Source of the DNA: DAINBT01 sp036732785 | GTDB lineage: Bacteria > Planctomycetota > Phycisphaerae > Sedimentisphaerales > SM23-30 | NCBI GenBank assembly: GCA_964537505.1 | Contig: CAZICK010000023.1 | Coordinates: 1-45,715, forward strand | Reading direction: 5' to 3' | Length of the DNA stretch: 45,715 nt | In this document: piece by piece, positions 1-8,968 of the stretch | Numbering within the stretch: the stretch's first letter is position 1 | Layout: every line of letters starts with the position of its first letter | Translations under genes and position numbers: made by a program | The notes under the pieces: generated by a model | Told to the model about the DNA's origin: nothing | Databases searched by the model: none | Seen by the model: the letters and a program-made list of their open reading frames with translations, nothing else

Positions 1-26
1 AAACCAGTCATTTTTTGGCATATCCA

Positions 27-46
27 TGTACAGATTCTTATGAGGA
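27..46 (-). repeat. 20-bp repeat, left copy (inverted relative to the right end of the window)
   Basis: The minus strand here reads TCCTCATAAGAATCTGTACA, identical over 20 bases to positions 45671-45690 on the plus strand. It lies 14 bases beyond the stop codon of the S8 protease gene, so both copies sit downstream of an outward-facing gene in the same orientation relative to it. Beyond the 20 bases the two copies diverge, as expected for the left and right terminal repeats of one mobile element. The element itself is not in the window. Confidence 0.7.
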
Positions 47-59
47 GCCCATTTTATTT

Positions 60-3000
60 TCAGTGTGGCGTACAACTGGCGCCGAGATTGTATCGCAGCA
101 CCTCGCCATGTTTTTCACTGCCGTTATTGAAAGGCACGAAGTAAATGTATTGCCCATCTAAAACGGCGCCACGGTATCCATCGGGATCATTTCCTACTCC
201 GTTGGCCCCCGGATCGTACGTCGCCCAGGATGACACGTCGTCAAAGTCACCGGTGATATCGTACCGCAGCACCTCGCCATGTTCTGCGGTGCCGTTATTG
301 TAAGGTACGAAATATATATATTGGCCGTCCAGGACAGCACGCACATACCCGTCCGGATCATTACCGACGCCGTTGTCACCCGGATCGTACGTGGTCCAGG
401 ATGACACTTCATCAAAATTTGCGGTAGTATCGTACCGCAGCACCTCGCCATGTTTCCCGCTGCCGTTATCATAAGGTGCGAAGTAAAGGTATTTCCCGTC
501 AAAAACAGCCCCATGATATCCATCCGGATCGTCACCCACACCGTTGGCCCCGGGATCATACGCATCCCAGGACGACACATTGTCAAAGTCGCCGACGGTA
601 TCGTACCGCAGCACCTCGCCATGGTAACTGACGTTATAAAAAGGTGTGAAGTAAATGTATCGGCCATCGGAGGCGGCGCTACTGTAGCCAATGGGGTTGG
701 TACCCACATTCGGCTCATACGTGGCCCAGGAGGACGCTTGTGAAAAGTTGCCCGCGGTATCGTAACGCAGTACCTCATTGTGATAATAACTACCATCATA
801 ATAAGGCACAAAGTATATGTACCGGTCTTTGATGATGAGGTCCATGTACCCGTCCGGATCGCTGCCCACACCGTTGTCCCCGGGATCATACGCAGCCCAG
901 GATGACACATTGTTAAAGTCCCCGGTGGTATCGTAGCGTAATACTTCACCATGATGTTTGCTGCCGTTGTAGTAAGGGGCAAAATACACGTATCGACCGT
1001 CGAAAGCGGCACCCATATACCCATCCGGGTCATTACCTACGCCGTTGGCCCCCGGATCATACGCCGCCCAGGACGATGCCGCTAAAAAACTTTCATTGGT
1101 ATCGTAGCGCAACACCTTTCCATGATATTCGACATTGTTGTCATAAGGAGCAAAGTAGATATATCGACCATCAAACGCGCCGCCGTTGTACCCGTCAAGA
1201 TTGCTGTCCACGCCGTTGGCCCCAGGATCGAAGGTGGTCCAGGACGAGGGTACATCGAAACACATTCCCGGTGCAATATACGGGACTACAGTAAAGCCGG
1301 GGTTTTTATCCTGATCATTGTTTGCCTCATCTGTTTCGAGAACATCTTCACCGAAGTCACACCAACCACGTATCCGATGTTCACCAAGGGTTGCCGTCCA
1401 GAGATAACTGAAGATCCTCGTTCCATCCGTGTAAGTTTCGCTCGTTTCCAACGGTGTTTCGTCATCCAATTGGATGCGTGTCGTAGCTGTGGTCCCCGGA
1501 CCTGTATAGTCGAATTTAAAGCAGATTAGTACGTCATCTCCCTCATAGACGGTTTCCAGAGGTATCAGCACATCATCCGGATCAACTATATAGCAATCAA
1601 CCACCGCGAAATCGTGGCGCGTCTCAAGCCAATGTTCGGCAAATTCGCAAAGATCCGTCAGGTCAACAATTGTACTTTTGTTCAGGTCAGCACCAGAACA
1701 CCAGTCTGACTGGTCACATTCCGCCTCCAACCAGCTCAAGGCGAGAACAGAGAAGTCCTTCAAATCCACGTCATCGTCCTGATCGAAGTCTCCAATCGTA
1801 ATATACTGCGTGGAGGACTCCGCATTTGACCAGTCACTCTCACAATCTCCCGCCCGCCTTGCTTTGACACGATACCAGTATGTTTGTTCTGTGGTCAGGT
1901 CGGGAAATTTATAATTGGGATCTGCGATCCATCCGCTGCCGGCTGTAATACTATTGAAGTCTGCCTCCTCGGCACACTGAGCATAATAGTCGTCTGCGCC
2001 GGGTACCGGATTCCACAAAATGGTATTTGATGAGCCTTTTGTCATGTCAGGTTCATCGCTGAGGACTGGTGCATCCAAAACGCAATACCGGCCCCAATCG
2101 GCCGTGCCGCCGTCATCGTGATTGCCATTGCGGCTTAGCAGATGCAGATACCATTCCCCCGCGTCACTGCCGACGACCTGTAATGTTCCAGCGTTCCACA
2201 CAGGCTCGGAACCGACAAAACTGTACGATTCATTCTGGTCCCAGGCATAAAGATAATAATCGACGCCTCCACTATCGAACCCGGCATCGTTGGTGAAGGT
2301 AAAGACGGTATTCGTGGGATAGCCCGGATTGCCTATATTGCGATCAGATGATACCAAAGGATCGGCAGGCAACGTCCATGCACTGTGTCTATTGCTCGGA
2401 TCGCTTTGACCATGACTGCTATATGCCGCCACCTCGCGGGTGTATTCGGTATTGGCGTTAAGCCCTGTCTCCTGGTACTCAGTAACATCGGCGCCTACGC
2501 TCCATTGCTCAAATTCATATTCGTCGTACGCACAAAAGCCGTCTTCGCCATCCGAATTGTCCGTCCATGACCAGGTGATGCTGTCCAACCCAGTTGCGGT
2601 ATGACTCATATCTGAAGGGCTTTCCGGAGGCGGGATATATTCACCCACAGAAATGTCGTCGATAGCCATGTCGCTGGCATAAGAAATGCCTGTCTCACCC
2701 ACGAATCTTATCTTTACGACCCCGCTGTATGACGACAGGTCCACCATTGCCGTAAGCCACTGGTTTGCCTGGTTACCTGATTGGGTCCATACGCTGTTCC
2801 AACCGCCGCACTGTACCCCAAGCAATTCTTCGGATACTTCCACGGTCAGAGTGCCCATGTTAGAACCGTACATGTGATACCAGAATGTCAATCCCGGATT
2901 GCTTAGCGAACCCAGGTCGAAACATGGGCTCAAGAGAATTGCTGTGGCTTCATAGCAACCCGAGGACGATTCGATGTACAAGTACTTTCCATCGGCTGTG

Positions 3001-5558
3001 CCTGGATTGTGATCCTGCGATGGGCCGGTAAGGATTGACGGAGTTTCGCCCGAATTGACGGTCCAATCTATCTGATCGTAAGTGTCGTTGGCCCAGTCGC
3101 CCGACAATAAACATGCATCGCCGCAATCTGTCGAACAGTTTATTTCAGCCTCGAAATCTTCGTTATAAGGAAACGATGAGATCGTAACCGGGCAGCAGGA
3201 CTCAGGCTCGCCCGTACTGGTGAGGCTGAATGTTCCCGATCCCGAGATACATTTTACCACGAGCAGAACATCGGTATCTTCGTCCGGCAGATAATAGATT
3301 GATTCGTCTATGCCACTACCCACATTCGTACCTGAAGCAAGGATGATCGGCGTACCATAAGAACTCGGCGTGGTGCTATAAACGTATAAATCGAAGTCAG
3401 CGCCGACAGGAACGCTCAGCGATGGGTCTAGCGCACTGCCGGCGGTCAGGCTGACGGTTTGTGCCCATACCCGCCGGTCCGTTGCCTGTGAACCCAGCGT
3501 TTCATTGACGGTTTCGCCGAGCGTATATGTCCAGCTTACCGCCTCAACCGCCGCGTCGGCGTTAATCATACCATAGCCTTCATAGGGATCCTTACCGACG
3601 GGAAAACCGATGGGACCGTTGTTGTCACGCTGAAGCGTTGGGTTGTAGTTGCCGTCCTCACGGCCGGCGTTCGTTTCCGACGCGGTAGCACAAAGAATCA
3701 TCTTAGCGTAGCTGGAATGTTCACTGGAATAGAAATCCCAGATGACACCCTGTTGCTGCATGGCATCGATTACCAGGGCCGCACAACCCGCCGCGAAAGG
3801 ACTGGCCATGGATGTGCCCTGAATGTTGAGATAGTCGTTGTTACACTGGTCCGCAAACGCCTGTCCGTCACCCGAATTGCTGTCCACTGACAGGATGCCG
3901 GTCCAGTATCCGGTCGAACCACCCGGAGCTGTAATGTCCGGCTTGTAGTCTTCCTCCTGCCCAGCGGTTGACTCTGGGCTGCTGAACCCATGGCTGGTGT
4001 AATAGGTTAATTCGTTGTTGTCATTGGCGGCGGCGACCGTCAGGGCCATTGCAGCCCGTCCGGGATCGTCGATTTCCCGCTGGTCAGTTGTCGATTTATC
4101 TCCATCGTTACCGGCGGATGCGACCACAATAATTCCATTATTAACCGCGGAGTTAATTTTTTGTCGAACGGTGGTTTCCAGTCCCGGGTCGCCAGATGCA
4201 CCGAGACTCAGGTTCATGACTTTGATGTTATATGCCACGCGATTTGCCACCAAATCGTCGATGGCCGCCCCGACCCATGACATATAAATCGACCCGCTGT
4301 TTGTGCTTACTTTTGCCGCAGCCCATTGGCACGCCGGCGCCACACCACTGAACTTGTTGAATCCGTCCCCGACGCCCGGATAGTTCGTCACTGAGTTGGT
4401 GATGACGTAGTCCTCTATTATTCCTCCATTGCTGAAAAGTGCCGCCGAGTACGCGCGGCTGGTTAAACCGGTAAAACTGTTGATTTTCGTCAGAGGTGAG
4501 GGTCCGAATGTTCCGCTGTACATTGTCGTCCAGCCTCCGTAGGCTCCTTTGGAATGATATGCCTGGTACAAATCAGTGGAACCCCCGCCCGTCCAATATG
4601 CCGTCGAACTGTAAGTCACCGAGTCAACCGGCAGATCAATAGGACTGACCTGGAAGCTTCCGCCAGGGACTGTGCTCAACTCACCAGTGTCGGTGTAGTA
4701 GAGAGTACCGGTTTGCGAGCCACCGGCCGCCCCTGTGCCCAGCGCGATACCCGCCACGTGCGAACCGTGCTGAACGATATCGACGGGACTGACCAAGTTG
4801 TCACTCGAGAAGTCATGCCAGTAAACCTCTCGGCCGAGAATATCTGTGTGGGAGGAATCGATACCCGAATCAATAATGGCTATGGTGATTGTGCTGTCAC
4901 CGTCAAAACCGGAAGGATTCCCCGCAAACCCCGGCGCCCAGATCGGTCGAACGCGACCTGTTCGAGTGGCTACATCTATATGGAATTGGGCCGGTTTTGG
5001 TTCTTCGACCAGGACCAGAGTGGTGCCCATACCGGCAGGCAGCTCATTTACTTTACCCAGTGGGATTCGACCGTTCCAACCATAGGAAACCGCCTTATAG
5101 ACATAGGTGATCTCACCGCCCAATGCCTTAAACTCGTCAATCTGTCTGTGAGTTATTTGTTCGTTGAATATCAGTTCCACATTGACTACAGCGTCTGATA
5201 GCAACTGTGCCTCGCGCACCTGCCGGGCGGTAGCTGCCGATAACGTCAAGGCGACGGTCATTTCGGCCCTGGCTTCCAGCCCGTCATCAATTCGGGTTCT
5301 GTTCAGGTCGTTCGGGTACGTCCGGCCGATCAGTGGCGCTACATCCGGTGGAGACAATGGGATATTAAACGATTTGGCCAACGCTGATCGAGCTAAAAAG
5401 CTCCAACAAAAAACCATAATAATCAGCCGCAGAACCGATCTCGAAAAAGACCCCTTAGTCGCCTTTTTATCAGCACAGTTCCGTGGCTCTGCAGTCGCAG
5501 TCCCAAAAAGAATTCCGGGATCAGAATAACTAATTGCTATTCGGGCTGGTTTCCTCAT
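60..5558 (-). CDS. Giant secreted S8 (subtilisin-type) serine protease with MAM-like, FN3, dockerin-like, CARDB and seven-repeat C-terminal regions
   Basis: Predicted extracellular subtilase of 1832 residues. After a long N-terminal extension comes a hydrophobic export segment (about residues 41-61), then an I9-like propeptide (about 95-185). The catalytic triad is Asp230 (IIDSG), His264 (HGSHVAG) and Ser583 (GTSMASP), with oxyanion Asn484 (ASAGN). Downstream follow a PPC-like beta domain (about 675-780), a Cys-rich MAM-like domain (about 797-974), FN3-like segments (about 980-1065 and 1165-1255), a two-loop dockerin/EF-hand-like segment (about 1256-1312; DFDQDDDVDLKDF), a CARDB-like domain (about 1317-1427) and seven 57-residue repeats to the end. 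The start at 5558 is chosen because AAAGGCGG lies just upstream and a promoter sits at 5661-5689. An in-frame ATG at 5648 would lie only about six bases from the predicted transcription start. Activity is inferred from the intact triad; the substrate is unknown. It is a plausible cargo of the T2SS encoded nearby. Confidence 0.93.
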   Translation of the reverse strand: MRKPARIAISYSDPGILFGTATAEPRNCADKKATKGSFSRSVLRLIIMVFCWSFLARSALAKSFNIPLSPPDVAPLIGRTYPNDLNRTRIDDGLEARAEMTVALTLSAATARQVREAQLLSDAVVNVELIFNEQITHRQIDEFKALGGEITYVYKAVSYGWNGRIPLGKVNELPAGMGTTLVLVEEPKPAQFHIDVATRTGRVRPIWAPGFAGNPSGFDGDSTITIAIIDSGIDSSHTDILGREVYWHDFSSDNLVSPVDIVQHGSHVAGIALGTGAAGGSQTGTLYYTDTGELSTVPGGSFQVSPIDLPVDSVTYSSTAYWTGGGSTDLYQAYHSKGAYGGWTTMYSGTFGPSPLTKINSFTGLTSRAYSAALFSNGGIIEDYVITNSVTNYPGVGDGFNKFSGVAPACQWAAAKVSTNSGSIYMSWVGAAIDDLVANRVAYNIKVMNLSLGASGDPGLETTVRQKINSAVNNGIIVVASAGNDGDKSTTDQREIDDPGRAAMALTVAAANDNNELTYYTSHGFSSPESTAGQEEDYKPDITAPGGSTGYWTGILSVDSNSGDGQAFADQCNNDYLNIQGTSMASPFAAGCAALVIDAMQQQGVIWDFYSSEHSSYAKMILCATASETNAGREDGNYNPTLQRDNNGPIGFPVGKDPYEGYGMINADAAVEAVSWTYTLGETVNETLGSQATDRRVWAQTVSLTAGSALDPSLSVPVGADFDLYVYSTTPSSYGTPIILASGTNVGSGIDESIYYLPDEDTDVLLVVKCISGSGTFSLTSTGEPESCCPVTISSFPYNEDFEAEINCSTDCGDACLLSGDWANDTYDQIDWTVNSGETPSILTGPSQDHNPGTADGKYLYIESSSGCYEATAILLSPCFDLGSLSNPGLTFWYHMYGSNMGTLTVEVSEELLGVQCGGWNSVWTQSGNQANQWLTAMVDLSSYSGVVKIRFVGETGISYASDMAIDDISVGEYIPPPESPSDMSHTATGLDSITWSWTDNSDGEDGFCAYDEYEFEQWSVGADVTEYQETGLNANTEYTREVAAYSSHGQSDPSNRHSAWTLPADPLVSSDRNIGNPGYPTNTVFTFTNDAGFDSGGVDYYLYAWDQNESYSFVGSEPVWNAGTLQVVGSDAGEWYLHLLSRNGNHDDGGTADWGRYCVLDAPVLSDEPDMTKGSSNTILWNPVPGADDYYAQCAEEADFNSITAGSGWIADPNYKFPDLTTEQTYWYRVKARRAGDCESDWSNAESSTQYITIGDFDQDDDVDLKDFSVLALSWLEAECDQSDWCSGADLNKSTIVDLTDLCEFAEHWLETRHDFAVVDCYIVDPDDVLIPLETVYEGDDVLICFKFDYTGPGTTATTRIQLDDETPLETSETYTDGTRIFSYLWTATLGEHRIRGWCDFGEDVLETDEANNDQDKNPGFTVVPYIAPGMCFDVPSSWTTFDPGANGVDSNLDGYNGGAFDGRYIYFAPYDNNVEYHGKVLRYDTNESFLAASSWAAYDPGANGVGNDPDGYMGAAFDGRYVYFAPYYNGSKHHGEVLRYDTTGDFNNVSSWAAYDPGDNGVGSDPDGYMDLIIKDRYIYFVPYYDGSYYHNEVLRYDTAGNFSQASSWATYEPNVGTNPIGYSSAASDGRYIYFTPFYNVSYHGEVLRYDTVGDFDNVSSWDAYDPGANGVGDDPDGYHGAVFDGKYLYFAPYDNGSGKHGEVLRYDTTANFDEVSSWTTYDPGDNGVGNDPDGYVRAVLDGQYIYFVPYNNGTAEHGEVLRYDITGDFDDVSSWATYDPGANGVGNDPDGYRGAVLDGQYIYFVPFNNGSEKHGEVLRYNLGASCTPH
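64..1270 (-). repeat. Seven tandem 171-bp coding repeats (57 residues each)
   Basis: The 3' end of the protease gene consists of seven in-frame units of about 171 bp. Each has the pattern SSWxxYDPGxNGVGxDPDGY, then DGxYIYFxPYxNG, then HGEVLRYDTxxDF. The fourth unit from the N-terminal side is a few residues shorter. Bases are also well conserved between units, for example the recurring stretch encoding HGEVLRYDT. Seven short Y/F-rich beta-type units would fit a seven-bladed propeller, but that fold is an inference. Confidence 0.9.
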
Positions 5559-5660
5559 TTTCCGCCTTTGATGGCATGAATAATCATCATGATGATGACC
5601 TGTTTTGCAACGGTCATCTGCCTGCAACACGGTTGTCAAGATGGTCATTCACACGCAGTT

Positions 5661-5689
5661 ATTATAACAAAATATCACCTGCTTAGCAA
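5661..5689 (-). promoter_or_regulatory. Sigma-70-like promoter of the S8 protease gene
   Basis: On the minus strand TTGCTA (5689-5684) is followed after exactly 17 bases by TATAAT (5666-5661). The transcription start would fall near 5654, giving a leader of about 95 bases to the chosen start codon at 5558. Confidence 0.6.
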
Positions 5690-5765
5690 TAAAAATCTTA
5701 GTGCCGGCGTAATATAGGGCTATGCAATATAGGACCATAAATCCTGTATTGACTTGATGAGTATG

Positions 5766-6575
5766 CTAAACTTGCCCCGTGATAATCACTACCAACTGTT
5801 CACCCTCATCCGGTGTGAGGTCCACCGCTTTGACCGGTCCCAGATGCAGCCACGATCCGGCAGCGATGGCTTTCTTTTCAATCCCGGCTGTAATCATACC
5901 ACGGCCGCGCAGAACAGTTATCATCGCCTGGGACCACTTTGGCTTGATGTGCAATCGCTGGCCCAGTTGTAAGCAGATCAGTTCGCTCTTTAGCCCGCTT
6001 TGTTGACCAAGAACTACCCGGCATGGACCGGCACTGCTGAAATTTGCCTGGCTGGTCAAATCGACCGCCGTCCAAATTGCCTGGGGCGTTTCTGCATCCT
6101 CGGTATTGGGCCGGGCCGATAAATCCTGTTTTGGGTTAGTTTCCCGCTTTGGCGTCATTCCGCCGACATCTCTGCCAGCGTCAATGGTCTGGTTTACCAG
6201 CGCGTCGGCCTCGGTGTTGTCACTGCGATAAACATGCCGGACCGTCACCCGGTCGAATCGGCCCAGCCGGGCGGCAACCTGCTGATGGAGTTTTTTAAGA
6301 TTGGCGTTTTTGACCCGGTACTGCCCGTTTATCTGTTTTACCACGAGTTCGCTGTCGCAGTAAATTTCCAGTTGCGTACCACCCAACTGTTCGGCCAGTT
6401 CCAGCGCCCGCAGGACAGCCGCATATTCCGCAACATTACTGGTAGCCTCACCCAGGTAAAAACCCCCGGCAAAAAGCCTCTTGTCCCCGTTGTCACGGTC
6501 TTCGACCACCACCCCCGCTCCCGCCGAGCCCGGATTGCCGCGTGAACCCCCATCCGTACGTATCGTCAATCGCAT
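5766..6575 (-). CDS. RNase HI-family protein with C-terminal cupin-like domain
   Basis: The N-terminal 135 residues or so are an RNase HI-type nuclease: TDGGSRGNPG gives the first Asp, then EYAAVL supplies Glu, CDSELV the second Asp and NTEADAL the last Asp, so all four metal-binding acidic residues are present. Such enzymes cleave the RNA strand of RNA-DNA hybrids. A linker of about 45 residues rich in Lys, Thr and Gln leads to a domain of about 90 residues with cupin-like beta strands (GPCRVVLG, LHIKPKW, VLRGRGMI, GSWLHLGP). The start at 6575 gives MRLTIRTDGG, right on the nuclease domain and 12 bases after the upstream stop codon; a longer in-frame start at 6650 would overlap the preceding gene. 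It is probably co-transcribed with the zinc-ribbon gene. The nuclease call is firm; the role of the cupin-like part is unknown. Confidence 0.9.
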   Translation of the reverse strand: MRLTIRTDGGSRGNPGSAGAGVVVEDRDNGDKRLFAGGFYLGEATSNVAEYAAVLRALELAEQLGGTQLEIYCDSELVVKQINGQYRVKNANLKKLHQQVAARLGRFDRVTVRHVYRSDNTEADALVNQTIDAGRDVGGMTPKRETNPKQDLSARPNTEDAETPQAIWTAVDLTSQANFSSAGPCRVVLGQQSGLKSELICLQLGQRLHIKPKWSQAMITVLRGRGMITAGIEKKAIAAGSWLHLGPVKAVDLTPDEGEQLVVIITGQV

Positions 6576-6586
6576 TTTTGCCGTTT

Positions 6587-7336
6587 TTAGCTTGTCATTT
6601 GTTGTTTCGGATTCATATCCAAGACCAGTATCCGCCCGCAATTGGAACAAATAACCATCTCATCGCGTGACATCAGTGAGTTGACCACTTCCAATGGAAC
6701 CTTCATGTAACAGCCTCCGCAGGAATAAACACCTTTCGGTCCGTTCATCTGGTCCACCGTTGCCAATACTTCGCCGTCGTACCGCTCCGCCAATCGGTCA
6801 AACAGATTTCGGCTTTTTACCGATACTTTTTCGTAAGCTTCCTGCCGCTGCAGAATTGACTCCCGCAGTTTAGCCTTAATGGCCTCTTGGCGGTCTTCGA
6901 CATCCATGGAGATGTCTTCCAGCCGACGAGTCTCAACTTCGATATTTTCTTCGATTTCCTTACAGGCAGTCTTATCGTGATCAATCTGCGTGATTAATGC
7001 CAATATCTGATCTTCCAATTTGGCGTTGTTTGCCTTGTCGGTGTTGATTTTGGTCAGAACAGCGCTGTATTCCTTGTTTGTTTTTGCTGAATTGAGTGCG
7101 ATCCGCATCCTGACAATGCTCTCGTCCCGCACTTTGAGATCTAATTCCAGTTTATCGTTCTGCATGCGTGAGAGTTTGATTTCTTCATGTTTGGCTATAA
7201 TGGCAGCCTGGAGCTGTTCGATCCGACGCCGTTGTTTGTTGATTACGTCCTGACCCTTTTTGAGTTCCTTTTTAGTTTTGCGAATCTTTGTCTCTATCGC
7301 TTGCAGGTCTATCAGAGAACTCAGGATCGGGCCCAT
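6587..7336 (-). CDS. Coiled-coil zinc-ribbon protein (CT398 / zf-RING_7 family)
   Basis: A 249-residue cytoplasmic protein with a long charged helical hairpin (about residues 5-175) and a C-terminal zinc ribbon: CGGC near residue 207 and CSNC near 233, followed by RILVLD. This is the layout of the CT398-like family (PF02591), found next to an RNase H gene in Actinobacteria (Rv2229c/Rv2228c, from general knowledge). The same pairing occurs here, with the RNase H gene 12 bases downstream. The biochemical function is unsettled; the structure suggests a scaffold or nucleic-acid-associated protein. Length and both Cys pairs are normal. Confidence 0.9.
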   Translation of the reverse strand: MGPILSSLIDLQAIETKIRKTKKELKKGQDVINKQRRRIEQLQAAIIAKHEEIKLSRMQNDKLELDLKVRDESIVRMRIALNSAKTNKEYSAVLTKINTDKANNAKLEDQILALITQIDHDKTACKEIEENIEVETRRLEDISMDVEDRQEAIKAKLRESILQRQEAYEKVSVKSRNLFDRLAERYDGEVLATVDQMNGPKGVYSCGGCYMKVPLEVVNSLMSRDEMVICSNCGRILVLDMNPKQQMTS

Positions 7337-7640
7337 AGATGCTCCTTTGCTTCAAAAACTACAACATTTTGTCGGCGCCATCATATTTTACAACTCCTTC
7401 GGTCAACGTAATTCCTTACCTGACCTCTATCCAATCAGCCATTGTGTATTATCCTGCCAGAAATTGCAAGAATTATTATTCCGACGCATTTCTTCTCCGG
7501 TCTCTCCAGTAGTATAACTCTATTGATATCAAACAGTTATCTTCATTTAAATTATAATTTTCTTTTGGCCATTTTCCTCAATTATGTGTAGAATACCCCT
7601 AATTTCGATGATACTGACGTTTTTTGCCAGGTGGCCTGGT
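7337..7640. other. Divergent intergenic region, no gene seen
   Basis: About 300 bases lie between the minus-strand zinc-ribbon gene and the plus-strand YggU gene. It must hold promoters for both directions, but I see no convincing -35/-10 pair. The AT-rich stretch at 7530-7610 is open in the yggU frame (possible starts at 7584 and 7608), so the true start of that gene could lie inside it. Confidence 0.5.
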
Positions 7641-7943
7641 GTGAATCTCGAAGTAAAACAGACTAACGATGGTGTTATTTTGATGGTAAAGGTTGTTCCC
7701 GGCAGTTCGTCAAGCCGTATCGCCGGTCTCCTGGCCCAGGCCCTTAAGGTCAATATCGCAGCCGCGGCTGAAAAAGGCAAAGCCAACAAGCAGCTTATCG
7801 CCTTTCTGGCTAAATTATTGCGTCTGCCCAAATCGTCGGTAACCGTCGTTTCCGGCGAACATAACCGGGTCAAACAAGTCCACATCGCCAAAATGACCGC
7901 CCATGAGTTGCTTAAGCGTCTGGAACCTTATGGGAACCTCTAA
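7641..7943 (+). CDS. YggU/DUF167 family protein
   Basis: A small cytoplasmic protein of 100 residues with the family pattern ILMVKVVPGSSSSRI, then ALKVNIAAAAEKGKANKQLIAFLAKLL, then VTVVSGEHNRVKQVHI. The glycine-lysine-alanine-asparagine core is the DUF167/UPF0235 hallmark. Function is not established. The GTG start at 7641 is preferred because AGGTGG precedes it by six bases and the length matches the family; ATG at 7608 or the TTG at 7584 would add 11 or 19 residues. The last codons and the stop lie inside the left arm of a long palindrome, so a mobile or structural repeat has supplied the end of the gene. Confidence 0.85.
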   Translation: MNLEVKQTNDGVILMVKVVPGSSSSRIAGLLAQALKVNIAAAAEKGKANKQLIAFLAKLLRLPKSSVTVVSGEHNRVKQVHIAKMTAHELLKRLEPYGNL

Positions 7944-8107
7944 AAATTCATTTTTACTACGAACGGCTGCAATTTTCGTCAGCATCGTTATCGGCCAAAA
8001 ATCGTCCTCAACGTAGTTGAAACTACGCCTGCGGCGATTTTTGACCTCTGCCTCGCTGACGAAAATTTCGCTAGTTCTCGTGACAAAAGCAATTTTTAGA
8101 GGCTCCC
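7932..8107. repeat. 176-bp imperfect palindrome (MITE-like or giant hairpin)
   Basis: The outer arms are 7932-7948 and 8091-8107, which match as reverse complements with one mismatch in 17. Moving inward, GCAATTTTCGTCAGC (from 7969) pairs with GCTGACGAAAATTTCGC, GGCCAAAAATCG pairs with GCGATTTTTGACC, and the tip CGTAGTT-GA-AACTACG is perfect. Almost the whole segment therefore folds on itself. The left arm contains the stop codon of the YggU gene. It may be a small non-autonomous mobile repeat; it could also act as a transcription end, although no long T tract follows. Confidence 0.8.
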
Positions 8108-8372
8108 TCATATCAATAATTGACTTATCTTGCTGGTATTCGGTATATGCGGTGGGTAATTCATGGCAGAAGTTATAAGTGTACTGGCACCTTTAATAGA
8201 TTTTCCATGCAATAGAAAGGCTCATGACTCGTTACCTTCTTGTGAAGGCAGTGTGTCTGCCAACAATGTAAATGGCGAGAAACCATTTGTTCGAGATTGA
8301 AGATAGCTGTCTGGATGTTGAGGGCGTACCTGAATTCCAGTCGGCAGAGGCGTTTTTGTAAGGAGATTGGCT
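8108..8372. other. Leader region before the small secreted protein gene
   Basis: Between the palindrome and the gene at 8373 I see no coding sequence or clear promoter. AGGAG at 8361-8365 is the ribosome binding site of the next gene. Confidence 0.4.
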
Positions 8373-8906
8373 ATGTTGTCACGTAAGTCTATTGTCAGTT
8401 TTGTTGTTTTGGGTTTCTTGGCGGTGCTATTGGTAGGCCAATTGCAGTCGCAGCAGAGACAAGGCAGAATGAATCGTGAAGAGATGCAAAAGAGGATGCT
8501 GGAGCGTATGAAAGAAGACCTCCAGGTCACCGACAAAGAGTGGACGGTTATCGAACCCAGACTCACAAAGGTGTGGACCCTGTCTCGCCAGACGAGGATG
8601 GGCGATATGCGATTCTCGGGACGTGGTGCCAGAGGCCAGGACGGAAACAGAGGCCAGAGATCAGGCGAGGGCCAAACCGCCCAAACCGCCCGCGAACAGA
8701 CACCTATGGAGAAGATCACAGAAGCACTGCGTACGGCTCTGGAAGACAAAACAACAAAGCCGAATGAGATCAAGGAAAAGCTTACAGCCCTGCGTGAGGC
8801 CAGAGAAAAGGCCAGGCAGGAGTTGGCCAAGGCCCAGCAGCAATTGCAAGAGGTTCTGACCTCTCGCCAGGAAGCCCAACTGGTCCTGATGGGAATGCTG
8901 AACTAA
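8373..8906 (+). CDS. Small secreted or membrane-anchored coiled-coil protein, function unknown
   Basis: A 177-residue protein with an N-terminal export or anchor segment (IVSFVVLGFLAVLLVG, about residues 7-22). A charged helical region follows (NREEMQKRMLERMKEDLQV...), then a Gly/Arg/Gln-rich linker (about 72-105) and a long amphipathic helix rich in Ala, Glu, Lys and Gln (about 108-170). The ATG at 8373 has AGGAG seven bases upstream. I do not recognise the family. The arrangement recalls periplasmic helical proteins of the LTXXQ/Spy type, but no diagnostic motif is visible. It lies directly upstream of the T2SS operon on the same strand, so it may be expressed with it. Confidence 0.75.
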   Translation: MLSRKSIVSFVVLGFLAVLLVGQLQSQQRQGRMNREEMQKRMLERMKEDLQVTDKEWTVIEPRLTKVWTLSRQTRMGDMRFSGRGARGQDGNRGQRSGEGQTAQTAREQTPMEKITEALRTALEDKTTKPNEIKEKLTALREAREKARQELAKAQQQLQEVLTSRQEAQLVLMGMLN

Positions 8907-8968
8907 CAATTAACGTTCTGTTGTCGCCATAATTTGATCGCACCGGGAATGTGTGCTTTGTGACACTG

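Noticed and set aside
194..1033. 279-codon minus-strand open frame in a second frame of the repeats
   Set aside because: The tandem 171-bp units keep any open frame open; the protease frame encodes the conserved repeats.
64..1270. Considered a CRISPR-like array because of regular spacing
   Set aside because: Units are 171 bp, contiguous, in frame and without unique spacers; they are coding repeats.
7815..8111. 98-codon minus-strand open frame over the palindrome
   Set aside because: Its frame is made by the palindrome and the YggU antisense; no protein family pattern.
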